A stretch of 37,662 bases of DNA from an uncultured Opitutaceae bacterium. GTDB taxonomy: Bacteria > Verrucomicrobiota > Verrucomicrobiae > Opitutales > Opitutaceae. A program made the position numbers and the translations under genes. Position 1 is the first letter of the stretch. Each line of letters starts with the position of its first letter. The notes beneath the pieces are model-generated. The model searched no databases, was not told the DNA's origin, and saw nothing but the letters and a program-made list of their open reading frames with translations. The stretch covers positions 1 through 37,662 of the forward strand of contig CAMLSH010000002.1 of assembly GCA_946482625.1 (NCBI GenBank), given 5' to 3'. This document shows, piece by piece, positions 16,162 through 24,060 of the stretch.

Positions 16162-17565
16162 TTGCCCACCGCCCGCAAACCTTCCCTCGAACTCCTCGCC
16201 GCCCTTCACGCCGCGCTCGTCGTGATCGTCGCCAGCTGGGCTTTCGGCGGAAACATTGCCTGGGCGCCCCCCCTCCTCTCCGTTGTGGGCAGCCTCGGAA
16301 TCATTCTCACGCTCGCCGCCGTCATCACCCGTTTCCGAAATCGTGAAAATCCCCAATCGCTCCGCACGCTCCACTTCCTGTGGCCGCTTCTCGGATACAA
16401 TGTCCTCGTCCTCCTCAGCACACTCCAGCCCGCCTTCCGCGCCGGCATCATCTACGACGCTGAAGTCCTCGTGCCCATCAGCCCACTGACCGCCTGGCCG
16501 TGCAGCGCACAACCCGAGGAAACCCTCGACCAGCTCTGGCTATTCAACGCCCTTTTCCTGCCCGCGTTCAACCTCCTCCTTTGTATCCGAACCCGCCGCA
16601 CGCTGCGCGCGCTCCTGCTCGTTCTCGCCGGCAACGCCCTTGCTCTCGCCATCTTCGGCTCGCTCCAAAAACTCACCGGCGCCTCCGGCCTTTTCTTCGG
16701 CGCGATCCCCTCGCCCAACAAAACCTTCTTCGCCTCCTTCATCTACCACAACCACTGGGGCGCGTTCGTCCTCCTCATGCTTGCCACGTCGCTCGGCCTG
16801 GTTTTCTACCACGCCCTCCGCACCGGCGGTCGTGACTTCTGGCACTCCCCTGCGTTCCTTGGCCTCGTCGCCTCACTTCTCCTCGCCGCGACCGCGCCCC
16901 TCAGCACTTCGCGCTCCTCCACCGCGCTCGCCACGCTGCTCCTCGCCGCCGCACTCTTTGACGCACTACGCCGCCTTGTCCGACGCCGATCCTCCGAAAA
17001 ACGCGACCGGCTCGCCCCCGCGCTCGCGCTGGTCTTCACCGCTCTCTTGGCCGTCTACACGATCTTCGACCTCGCCCGCCCCTTCATCGCCGCCCGCACG
17101 GCCGACACCCGCGAACAACTCGCCGTCATGCGCGCGCAAGGCAGCATCGGCTCGCGTGCGACTCTCTACACCGACACCTGGCGCATGGTCGCCGACCATC
17201 CCACCTTCGGCTGGGGACTCGGTTCTTACCCGGTCGTTTTCCAACGCTACAACACCCAACAATCTACCGACGGCCTTCCCCTCTTCTACGTCGACGCCCA
17301 TTCCGACTGGCTCCAATCCCTCGCCGAAACCGGCTTCACTGGCACTGCCTTCCTCGGCCTCCTCATCCTTCTGCCCGCCATCTCCGCGCTCCGCCAGCGC
17401 CCCGGCTCGCTCCCCGCGTACTTGCTCGCTGGATGCGGCCTCCTTCTGCTCTACGCCTGGGTCGAGTTCCCCTTCGGCTGCCCCGCCGTGGTCGCCACCT
17501 TTTGGGTGACGCTCCTCTCCGCCACCCGCCTCGCCCAGCTCGACGCCCACGACCGCCTCGCTTGA
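16162..17565 (+). CDS. O-antigen ligase / polymerase family membrane protein (WaaL/Wzy_C-like)
   Basis: A 467-aa protein with about ten to twelve membrane segments. FIYHNHWGAFVLLMLA (near 193) and the large loop near 330-390, with HPTFGWGLGSYPVVF and DAHSDWLQSLAETGF, match the Wzy_C (O-antigen ligase) family, in which the HSD-x-LQ-x(3)-ETG stretch is conserved. It would join a finished glycan to an acceptor such as lipid A core or polymerise units at the periplasmic face. The TTG at 16162 is proposed as start because the only upstream option, TTG at 16024, lies inside an interspersed repeat. The gene is bracketed by two direct repeats. The exact start is uncertain. Confidence 0.82.
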   Translation: MPTARKPSLELLAALHAALVVIVASWAFGGNIAWAPPLLSVVGSLGIILTLAAVITRFRNRENPQSLRTLHFLWPLLGYNVLVLLSTLQPAFRAGIIYDAEVLVPISPLTAWPCSAQPEETLDQLWLFNALFLPAFNLLLCIRTRRTLRALLLVLAGNALALAIFGSLQKLTGASGLFFGAIPSPNKTFFASFIYHNHWGAFVLLMLATSLGLVFYHALRTGGRDFWHSPAFLGLVASLLLAATAPLSTSRSSTALATLLLAAALFDALRRLVRRRSSEKRDRLAPALALVFTALLAVYTIFDLARPFIAARTADTREQLAVMRAQGSIGSRATLYTDTWRMVADHPTFGWGLGSYPVVFQRYNTQQSTDGLPLFYVDAHSDWLQSLAETGFTGTAFLGLLILLPAISALRQRPGSLPAYLLAGCGLLLLYAWVEFPFGCPAVVATFWVTLLSATRLAQLDAHDRLA

Positions 17566-17603
17566 TCCACCGATCCGTTCACCACTTAAATACCTGCCTC
17601 TGC

Positions 17604-17706
17604 GCCCCTCACTGCGGCCGTTGGCCGTCTCCACTCCCACGCGAAGGCCATTGGCCGAAGCCGCACTTCGAAAAAACGCCCCATTGGCGTTTTTCCATTA
17701 GTGGTT
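17604..17706. repeat. Direct repeat copy 2 (about 103 bp)
   Basis: Partner of 16007-16108 in the same orientation, one base longer. The shared block runs from GCCCCTCACTGCGGCC to CCATTAGTGGTT, with sharp loss of similarity outside. Together the copies enclose exactly the WaaL-like gene. Confidence 0.85.
17672..17694. terminator. Terminator-like hairpin in repeat copy 2
   Basis: AAAAACGCC (17672-17680) pairs perfectly with GGCGTTTTT (17686-17694) around CCATT. It lies just downstream of the WaaL-like gene, where a terminator would be plausible, although further locus genes follow on the same strand. Confidence 0.5.
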
Positions 17707-17724
17707 AATTTTCTGGGGCATCCG

Positions 17725-18543
17725 ATGTTCTCCGTCGTCATCCTTACGCTCAACGAAGAGCAAAACCTCCCCGCCACGCTCGCGAGCATCTCCGGCTGTG
17801 ACGACATCGTCGTCCTCGACTCCGGCTCCACCGACCGCACCGCCGAGATCGCCCACGCCGCCGGAGCCCGCGTCATCGTCAACCGTTTCGAAAACTTCGG
17901 CCAGCAGCGCAATTTCGCTCACACCGACATCGCCTTCCGCCACGACTGGGTTTTCCACCTCGACGCCGACGAACGGTTCACGCCCGAACTCTTCGCCGAA
18001 TGCACCCGCATCGCCGCGGGAAACCCTTCGGCGCTCGACGGTTTCTTCGTCGCCCCGCGCATGATTTTCCGCGGCCGCTGGATTCCCCGCTGCACCGATT
18101 TCCCTGCGTACCAAGCCCGCTTCGCCCACGCGATGCGCTTCCGCTTCGTCCAAACCGGACACGGCCAACGCGAAGCGCCCGACATGCGCCTCGGCAAACT
18201 CACTGCCAACTATCTCCACGACCTCTCCGCCCAATCCGAGGCCGAGCTCCTCGAAAAGCACCGCCGCTACGCCCGCCAGGAAGCAGCCGCCTTCCTCGCC
18301 CGCGCGGCCGATCCCGCGCCTCTGGCCCGCCGTATCCGTTCTTCTGATCCACTGATCCGCCGCCGCGCGCTCAAAGAACTCAGCCACCACCTCCCCGCGC
18401 GCGGTTTCCTCCGCTTTCTCTACCAATACATCGCCCGCCGCGGCTTTCTCGATGGAGCCCCCGGCTTCGCCTACTGCCGCCTCATGGCGAAGTATGAACA
18501 CTGGGTCTCACAGGAAATCCGCCGCCAACGCGTCAACCGCTGA
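17725..18543 (+). CDS. Glycosyltransferase family 2 (LgtF/WaaE-like)
   Basis: A 272-aa GT-A enzyme. FSVVILTLNEEQNLPATLAS opens the fold, IVVLDSGSTDRT is the second strand and WVFHLDADERF (near 75-85) holds the metal-binding DAD. The NEEQNL opening, LDSGSTD and the conserved FENFGQQRNFA stretch match the LgtF/WaaE group of beta-glucosyl-transferring lipopolysaccharide core enzymes. The ATG at 17725 is preferred over the GTG at 17701, which lies in the end of the direct repeat. The next gene begins 24 nt after its stop. Confidence 0.88.
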   Translation: MFSVVILTLNEEQNLPATLASISGCDDIVVLDSGSTDRTAEIAHAAGARVIVNRFENFGQQRNFAHTDIAFRHDWVFHLDADERFTPELFAECTRIAAGNPSALDGFFVAPRMIFRGRWIPRCTDFPAYQARFAHAMRFRFVQTGHGQREAPDMRLGKLTANYLHDLSAQSEAELLEKHRRYARQEAAAFLARAADPAPLARRIRSSDPLIRRRALKELSHHLPARGFLRFLYQYIARRGFLDGAPGFAYCRLMAKYEHWVSQEIRRQRVNR

Positions 18544-18566
18544 CCGCTCCGCGCTCTCTACCACCC

Positions 18567-19835
18567 GTGAACCCCTCTGCGTCTTCGTCATTCGGCCTTC
18601 GACCTTCGGCCTCCCTCCCCCGAATCATCTTCGTCAACCGCTTCTACTGGCCCGAGCAGCCCGCCACCGCGCAGCTGCTCACCGATCTCGCCGAGTCCCT
18701 CGCGACTGCAGGCCTCTCGATAACCGTCATCACCAGCCACCCGGGCAACGCTTCAATCCCCGTCACCGAAACCCATCACGGCGTCCAAATCATCCGCGTC
18801 GGAGGCAAACGCCTCGGCCAGAAAAACCTCTTCAACCGCGCGGTCGATTTCACCCGCTTCCTCCTCGCCGCCCGCCGCGCCGTCATCCGCCACGCCCACA
18901 CCGGCGACACCTTGGTCGCCATGACCGATCCTCCTCTCCTCGGCGTCGCCCTTTCCGGCCCAGCCAAACGAAAAAACCTCCGCCTCATCCACTGGATCCA
19001 AGACGTCTTCCCCGAAGTCGCCATGGCCGTCGGCCACCGCTTCATCGCCATCGCCCGGCCAGCCCGCGACCGCGCCTGGCGCAACGCCGCCTGCGTCGCC
19101 CTCGGCACCGACATGGCCTCGTTCATCCATGAACGCGGCGTGCCCGAAGACCAAATACACCTCATCCCCAACTGGGCCCCTGAGGGCGTTCAGCCTCTCC
19201 CGCCCGATGCGCCGTCCACCGCTGCTCTTCGCACTCGCTGGGGTCTCGACGGAAAACTTATCGTCGCCTACTCCGGCAACCTCGGCCGCGTTCACGATTT
19301 TTCCGCGATCATTCCGCTCGCCGAATCGCTCCGCGCGGACACTGACATCGCCTTCGTCTTCATCGGCGACGGAGCCCAACGCCCCGCCCTCGAAGCCGCC
19401 GCGCGCGCCGCTGGTCTCACGAACATTCACTTCCATCCCGCTCAACCGCGCGAAACACTCACCGCCACCCTCGCGCTCGGTGACATCCATCTCATCACGC
19501 TCAAACGCGGCTGCGAACGCCTCGTTTTCCCGAGCAAACTCTACGGCATCGCCGCAGTCGGCCGTCCGATTTTTTTCGTGGGCCCGCGCCCCTGCGAGTT
19601 CTCCCGTCTCGTCGACGCACACCATTTCGGCCTTGGGTTCCGCCCCGACGAAGTTCCGCAACTCGCCCAAGCCCTCCGTGGCTTCGCCAGAGACCCGGAC
19701 GCGCTCGATAAATACTCCGTCGCGGCTCTAGCCTTCTCCGACCGCGAAGGCCGTCTCCACCACGCCGCCGCACGCTGGCTGCAACTCCTCACCGGAAAGC
19801 CGCTTGCGGACAACTCAGGCGCGCCACCACTCTAG
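18567..19835 (+). CDS. Glycosyltransferase family 4 (WcaI/WbuB-like)
   Basis: A 422-aa GT-B enzyme. After a short Ser-rich start, IIFVNRFYWPEQPATAQLLT is typical of WcaI/WbuB-like proteins, followed by TDPPLLG near 115 and IHWIQDVFPEVAMAVG, the QD-x-(F/Y)PE motif of this group. The C-terminal domain has LIVAYSGNLGRVHDF, FVFIGDGAQRPALE and FPSKLYGIAAVGRPIFFVG for the donor site. The GTG at 18567 is the only start close to the first strand. A shadow frame beginning at 18452 is not used. The enzyme likely adds a sugar early in the assembly, since its gene lies next to the initiating transferase. Confidence 0.9.
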   Translation: MNPSASSSFGLRPSASLPRIIFVNRFYWPEQPATAQLLTDLAESLATAGLSITVITSHPGNASIPVTETHHGVQIIRVGGKRLGQKNLFNRAVDFTRFLLAARRAVIRHAHTGDTLVAMTDPPLLGVALSGPAKRKNLRLIHWIQDVFPEVAMAVGHRFIAIARPARDRAWRNAACVALGTDMASFIHERGVPEDQIHLIPNWAPEGVQPLPPDAPSTAALRTRWGLDGKLIVAYSGNLGRVHDFSAIIPLAESLRADTDIAFVFIGDGAQRPALEAAARAAGLTNIHFHPAQPRETLTATLALGDIHLITLKRGCERLVFPSKLYGIAAVGRPIFFVGPRPCEFSRLVDAHHFGLGFRPDEVPQLAQALRGFARDPDALDKYSVAALAFSDREGRLHHAAARWLQLLTGKPLADNSGAPPL

Positions 19836-19848
19836 CCGCACCCACACC

Positions 19849-21225
19849 ATGACGATCGGTCGCAAAATGGCCATCTGGCTTCTCTTGCTGGACACGTGCG
19901 CCCTCGCATTCGCCTTCAATCTCATCGGCTGGTTTTGGGGCGTCGGCGATCTGCGCAATCCCGTCCTCGGTCCGCTAACCATACCGCTGGCCTTGTTCGT
20001 CGTCGCCGTATTCCTGATCGATGGCTACCGCCAGCGCACCGACATGGCCGGGCTCGATTACACGAGCATGCACGCCATCGCACTGCTCGCCGCGATGGCC
20101 GCGACTCTGCTCGTTACGTTCACCGTGCTCCCTCCCGGTTACACACTGCAACAAAGCCGCGCGGTGGTCGCTCTCAGTTTCCTTGCCCTCATCCCGCTCA
20201 CGCTCAGCTACCGCCGGTGGATCCATCTGCGCTACCTCAAAGCACGCGGCGACCGGCGCCTCGTCTTCATTGGCGACTCCGAAAGCCGCGAAATCTTTCG
20301 CGACGAGTGCATCCGCGCCGGAATGAAACAAAACGTGATTTACGTGAGCAGCCGCGCCGAGGACCCGATGGAACCGCTCGGCACCGGCACCGTCGCGCCC
20401 ACATCCGGCCTTGGCGCCGTGCTTCGCGACATCCAACGCGGCGACCTCGCGGTCGAGGCCATCATCCTTCGCGAAACCAGCCACGACCTGAATACCGAGA
20501 CGTCCCAGCAACTCGTGGACTTCTACTTCGCGGGCATCCCGACCTACACACTCGAACTCTTCCATCAGGTCTACTGGCGGAAAATCCCCCTCTACCGCAT
20601 CAACCAGACCTGGCTCTTTCAGGAAGGCTTCCGCGTCGCCCGCGAGCCCGTATTCGAGCGCATCAAACGGCTCTGCGACATCACGTTCTCGCTCGTCGGG
20701 CTGACCTTCGCCTTCCCGCTGCTCGCCGTCGCCGCCATTTTGATACGCCTCGAAGACAACGGTCCAGTCTTCTTCCGCCAAAACCGCATCGGCCGTCACC
20801 GTGTGCCGTTCTGCCTTTTTAAGCTCCGCACCATGAAGGTGGCACTCGAAGGTGCTCCTTACACCGCCCCGGGCGATGCGCGCATCACGCGAATTGGCCG
20901 CTTCCTCAGAGCCAGCCGCATCGATGAATTTCCGCAGCTCATCAACGTCCTGCGCGGTGAAATGAGCCTGATCGGCCCGCGCGCCGAATGGGATCGCCTC
21001 GTCTCCGGCTACGAAAAACAAATCTCCTGCTACCACTTCCGCCACCTCGTCCGCCCCGGCATCACCGGTTGGGCCCAGGTGAACTATCCCTACGGCGCCG
21101 GACTCACCGACACGTTACGAAAGCTTGAATACGACCTTTATTACATCCGGTACTTTTCATTCACCCTCGATGCCTCGATCATCCTGAAGACGATCCACGT
21201 GATGCTCTTCGGCCGAGGCCGCTGA
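19849..21225 (+). CDS. Undecaprenyl-phosphate sugar phosphotransferase (polyprenyl glycosylphosphotransferase)
   Basis: A 458-aa membrane enzyme that moves a sugar-1-phosphate from a UDP-sugar to undecaprenyl phosphate and so begins the glycan. The N-terminal part has four hydrophobic segments (about 6-25, 38-58, 75-95, 100-120) and a central nucleotide-fold region starting RRLVFIGDSESREIF. From about 270, KRLCDITFSLVGLTFAFPLL is the re-entrant helix, then FKLRTM, SRIDEFPQLINVLRGEMSLI, GPR and VRPGITGWAQVNY, the full bacterial sugar transferase signature. The ATG at 19849 precedes a hydrophobic segment. It resembles EpsB/WcaJ-type enzymes of exopolysaccharide loci. It marks the end of the polysaccharide locus. 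Confidence 0.93.
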   Translation: MTIGRKMAIWLLLLDTCALAFAFNLIGWFWGVGDLRNPVLGPLTIPLALFVVAVFLIDGYRQRTDMAGLDYTSMHAIALLAAMAATLLVTFTVLPPGYTLQQSRAVVALSFLALIPLTLSYRRWIHLRYLKARGDRRLVFIGDSESREIFRDECIRAGMKQNVIYVSSRAEDPMEPLGTGTVAPTSGLGAVLRDIQRGDLAVEAIILRETSHDLNTETSQQLVDFYFAGIPTYTLELFHQVYWRKIPLYRINQTWLFQEGFRVAREPVFERIKRLCDITFSLVGLTFAFPLLAVAAILIRLEDNGPVFFRQNRIGRHRVPFCLFKLRTMKVALEGAPYTAPGDARITRIGRFLRASRIDEFPQLINVLRGEMSLIGPRAEWDRLVSGYEKQISCYHFRHLVRPGITGWAQVNYPYGAGLTDTLRKLEYDLYYIRYFSFTLDASIILKTIHVMLFGRGR

Positions 21226-21238
21226 ACCGGGCTTCCGC

Positions 21239-21340
21239 CTCGTAGCCGCGTCGTGTCCGCGCACCGTAGCCGCGCCCCTTAGGGCGTGGCCCTCCCGCTC
21301 GGGACTCCCCCCGTTTGTTTTCGTGCCTTTCGTGGCTTTC
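21239..21340. repeat. REP-like units and degenerate repeat before the reductase gene
   Basis: CGTAGCCGCG occurs twice (21241 and 21265). The second begins a hairpin, GCCGCGCCC (21269-21277) with GGGCGTGGC (21282-21290), one G-T pair, loop CTTA. Next comes TTTTCGTGCCTTTCGTGGC (from about 21315), a member of the degenerate spacer family. The 141-bp spacer holds no gene. Confidence 0.55.
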
Positions 21341-21366
21341 ATGGGCAGCACTTCTCCACGCTCTCC

Positions 21367-22755
21367 ATGAAAACTTACGATTTTCTCGTCATCGGCGGCG
21401 GCAGCGCCGGCTTCAACGCGGCTCGCGTCGCCCACGGCCTCGGCAAACGCGTCGCTATCGTCGACGGCGCCAAGGATCTCGGCGGCCTCTGCATTCTCCG
21501 CGGCTGCATGCCGTCCAAGACACTTCTCTACATCGCCGAGGTCCTTCATCTCGCACAAAAGGGAAAAACCTTCGGCCTGAAAATTCCCCGCGCCTCCGCC
21601 GACATGAAGGCGATCCACGCGCGCAAAAAGAAAATCATCGGGGAATTCGCCCACTACCGCGACCAGCAGATGCAGTCCGGAAAATACGACATTTATCGCA
21701 GTCACGCGCGCTTCCTCGACCCTCACACGATCGCCTTGGACGACGGCAAAAAACTGCGCGCCCAAAAGATCCTCATCGCCACCGGCTCGCGCGTCAGCAC
21801 GCCGCCGATTCCAGGCCTCGCCGAAACGCCCGCGTGGAGCAGCGACGACGTGCTCGATCTCGATTTCATCCCGAAAAGCGTGATCGTCCTGGGCGGCGGC
21901 ATCGTCGCCTGCGAACTCGCGCAATTTTTGCGACGTATCGGCACTCGCGTGACGCTGATTCAGCGAAGCAAAAACATCCTCAAGGACCATTCCCCTGCAG
22001 CGAGCGAAACGGTGCAGCAGGCCTTCCGCGACGAGGGCATCGAGCTCTTCACCGACACCGTCCTCGAAAAGATCTCCGGCGATAAACGCGGCGTTTCCGT
22101 CCGCTTCAAGAGCGGCAGCAAAACGGTCACCCGTCGCGCCAGCCACCTTTTCAATGCCCTCGGCCGAGAGCCCAACACCGCCGGCCTCGACCTCGCCAAA
22201 GCCGGCGTGACGCTGAGTTATTCGGGCCGCGTCATCACCAACCGCTTTCAGCAAACCTCCGCATCCCACATCTATGCCGGCGGCGACGTCGCCGGTCCGC
22301 ACGACATCGTCCACCTCGCCGTCGCCCAAGGCGAACTCGCCGCGCGTCACGCCTTTGGCGTTAAGAAACTCAAACCCATCGATCACTCGCTCTTGCTCAA
22401 CGTCGTCTTCACCGACCCGCAGCTCGCGAGCATCGGCGCTCTGGAGAGTGAGCTGAAAATAGTCGGCACGCCTTACCTGGCCGCGAGCTACCCCTTCAAC
22501 GACCACGGCAAGTCCATCCTCATGGATGCAAATTACGGCTACGTGAAGGTCATCGCCGAACCCAAGCGCGGCCGCATTCTCGGCGCCGAGATTGTCGGAA
22601 AAGACGCCGGAGAACTCATTCATTGCTTCAGCGGTCCGCTCGCAATGCGCGCGACCGTTTTCGATCTTCTCGCCGCCCCGTGGTATCACCCGACACTGGC
22701 TGAAATCATCACCTACCCGCTGGAGGAAATCGCCGACGCCGTCCGCGGGCGCTGA
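21367..22755 (+). CDS. Class I pyridine nucleotide-disulfide oxidoreductase (dihydrolipoamide dehydrogenase-like)
   Basis: A 462-aa FAD enzyme. FLVIGGGSAGFNAAR (7-20) binds FAD, and the redox disulfide is C42-ILRG-C47 in GGLCILRGCMPSKT. VIVLGGGIVACELAQF (from about 175) binds NAD(P)H, and HIYAGGDVAG is the second FAD motif. The C-terminus has YHPTLAEIITYPLEE, keeping the His-x4-Glu dyad of dihydrolipoamide dehydrogenase and mercuric reductase. There is no heavy-metal domain and no neighbouring 2-oxoacid dehydrogenase gene, so the substrate is unknown. The ATG at 21367 sits directly before the FAD strand; the upstream extension from 21286 is spacer. The next gene begins 4 nt after the stop. 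Confidence 0.9.
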   Translation: MKTYDFLVIGGGSAGFNAARVAHGLGKRVAIVDGAKDLGGLCILRGCMPSKTLLYIAEVLHLAQKGKTFGLKIPRASADMKAIHARKKKIIGEFAHYRDQQMQSGKYDIYRSHARFLDPHTIALDDGKKLRAQKILIATGSRVSTPPIPGLAETPAWSSDDVLDLDFIPKSVIVLGGGIVACELAQFLRRIGTRVTLIQRSKNILKDHSPAASETVQQAFRDEGIELFTDTVLEKISGDKRGVSVRFKSGSKTVTRRASHLFNALGREPNTAGLDLAKAGVTLSYSGRVITNRFQQTSASHIYAGGDVAGPHDIVHLAVAQGELAARHAFGVKKLKPIDHSLLLNVVFTDPQLASIGALESELKIVGTPYLAASYPFNDHGKSILMDANYGYVKVIAEPKRGRILGAEIVGKDAGELIHCFSGPLAMRATVFDLLAAPWYHPTLAEIITYPLEEIADAVRGR

Positions 22756-22759
22756 CCAC

Positions 22760-24049
22760 ATGACGCCGCCGGCCCAGCGTGCGCGCGAGTTGCTTTTGCT
22801 GCTGGGTCTCTTCGCGGCCATCTGCTGGCCGTTGATCTCGTCGTCGCAACCATCGAACTACCGCTTCGACGAACTGAACTACCATCTGCCTGCCGTGCGG
22901 CAGATCTCCGATCGCTGGCCGCAGCTCGATCTCGTCGAGGATTCGCTCTCAGCCACCGCCCCCGGCTATCACTACGTCCTCGCAACCGTCGCTCAGCTCG
23001 TCGGCCACGACGTCCAACGCATGCGGGTCGTCAACTGGTCGCTCAGCGCGGGTCTGCTCGCGATGATCTATCTCTACGCACGCCGGCGGCTCCCATATCT
23101 CGACGCAACCCTGCTCGTCCTCCCCTTCGCCGCGTCCAACTTCTTCATCAAGTCCGCCTCGTGGATCGTCACCGACAACGCCGCGCTCTTTCTCACCGCG
23201 ATCGCTCTTTTCGCCGCGTTAAAACCATCACTCACACCCGGTGATAAAGTCGGCGTCTCGTTAAACGCCGCCGCCGCCGTCTTCGTTCGCCAGCTCACCA
23301 TCTGGACCATCGCGCTACCGCTCGCCTCTTGGATCGGCGGGCGCGGTAGCCAGAAGGAAAATACACGCCGTGAGTTCAGTCATGGGGCTTTGATGAGCCT
23401 GCCCGCCCTGCTCGTGCTTCTCGCGCTCTACCTCGCGTGGGACGGTCTCGTGCCTCCGATCTGGCGGGAAACGTCACTGCGATTGTCCACCGCGGGGCCG
23501 ATCTATCTGCTGAGCCTTATCGGGTTGTTCGGCTTCGTTTACTTGCCCGGCGACGCACTGAAACAAGCGTTCACGCCGTCACAATGGCGAACCACGCTGG
23601 CCGTTTTTCTCGCAGGAGCCCTGTTCTCGCTCACCTCGGAAACAACGCACAATCATGAGCTCGGCCGCTGGGGCGGATATCTATGGAGCGCGGGCATGTG
23701 GCTGCCGACCGTGAGTGGCCACAGCGTGCTTTTCTTCGTGCTTTGCGGCGCGGGCTCGCTCGCCGTTTTCCTTTTCTGGCGCGGTCTGCGTGCGCAGGGC
23801 GAATCGCAGAGCGCCGCAGTTTTTGCCCTCGGACTCGCGGCCTGGGCGGCAACCTTCGTCGTCAACCGCCAGAGCTTTCACCGCTACTTTGAACCGACGA
23901 TTCTGTTGTTCCTCATCGCCATCGGCCCGACGATTATCTCCCACAGCACCGCCTTGCGTGGCTGGCGCTGGCGGATGGCGGTGTGCGGATTTATCCAGCT
24001 GGTCCTCACGTTCCTGAGCGCGCACGCCTCGATTCTTTTCGAGCGCTGA
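22760..24049 (+). CDS. Polytopic membrane glycosyltransferase-like protein (GT-C, ALG10/PMT-like)
   Basis: A 429-aa protein with about nine to eleven hydrophobic segments. After the first (LLLLLGLFAAICWPLI), a periplasmic loop carries YRFDELNYHLPAVRQI, then TAPGYHYVLATVAQLVG. An acidic DE followed by H-x-P and a TxPGxHY stretch before the next helix resembles the first loop of DIE2/ALG10 and of PMT-type GT-C glycosyltransferases, which use polyprenyl-phosphate sugars. Later MRVVNWSLSAGLLAMIYLYA fits the same layout. The ATG at 22760 is 4 nt after the reductase stop, so co-transcription is likely. The call rests on the first loop and the topology. Confidence 0.55.
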   Translation: MTPPAQRARELLLLLGLFAAICWPLISSSQPSNYRFDELNYHLPAVRQISDRWPQLDLVEDSLSATAPGYHYVLATVAQLVGHDVQRMRVVNWSLSAGLLAMIYLYARRRLPYLDATLLVLPFAASNFFIKSASWIVTDNAALFLTAIALFAALKPSLTPGDKVGVSLNAAAAVFVRQLTIWTIALPLASWIGGRGSQKENTRREFSHGALMSLPALLVLLALYLAWDGLVPPIWRETSLRLSTAGPIYLLSLIGLFGFVYLPGDALKQAFTPSQWRTTLAVFLAGALFSLTSETTHNHELGRWGGYLWSAGMWLPTVSGHSVLFFVLCGAGSLAVFLFWRGLRAQGESQSAAVFALGLAAWAATFVVNRQSFHRYFEPTILLFLIAIGPTIISHSTALRGWRWRMAVCGFIQLVLTFLSAHASILFER

Positions 24050-24060
24050 GGTGCCGCTCC

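Noticed and set aside
16007..17706. Insertion sequence or CRISPR explanation for the paired repeats
   Set aside because: Only two direct copies 1.6 kb apart, no transposase between them, no terminal inverted repeats and no regular spacers.
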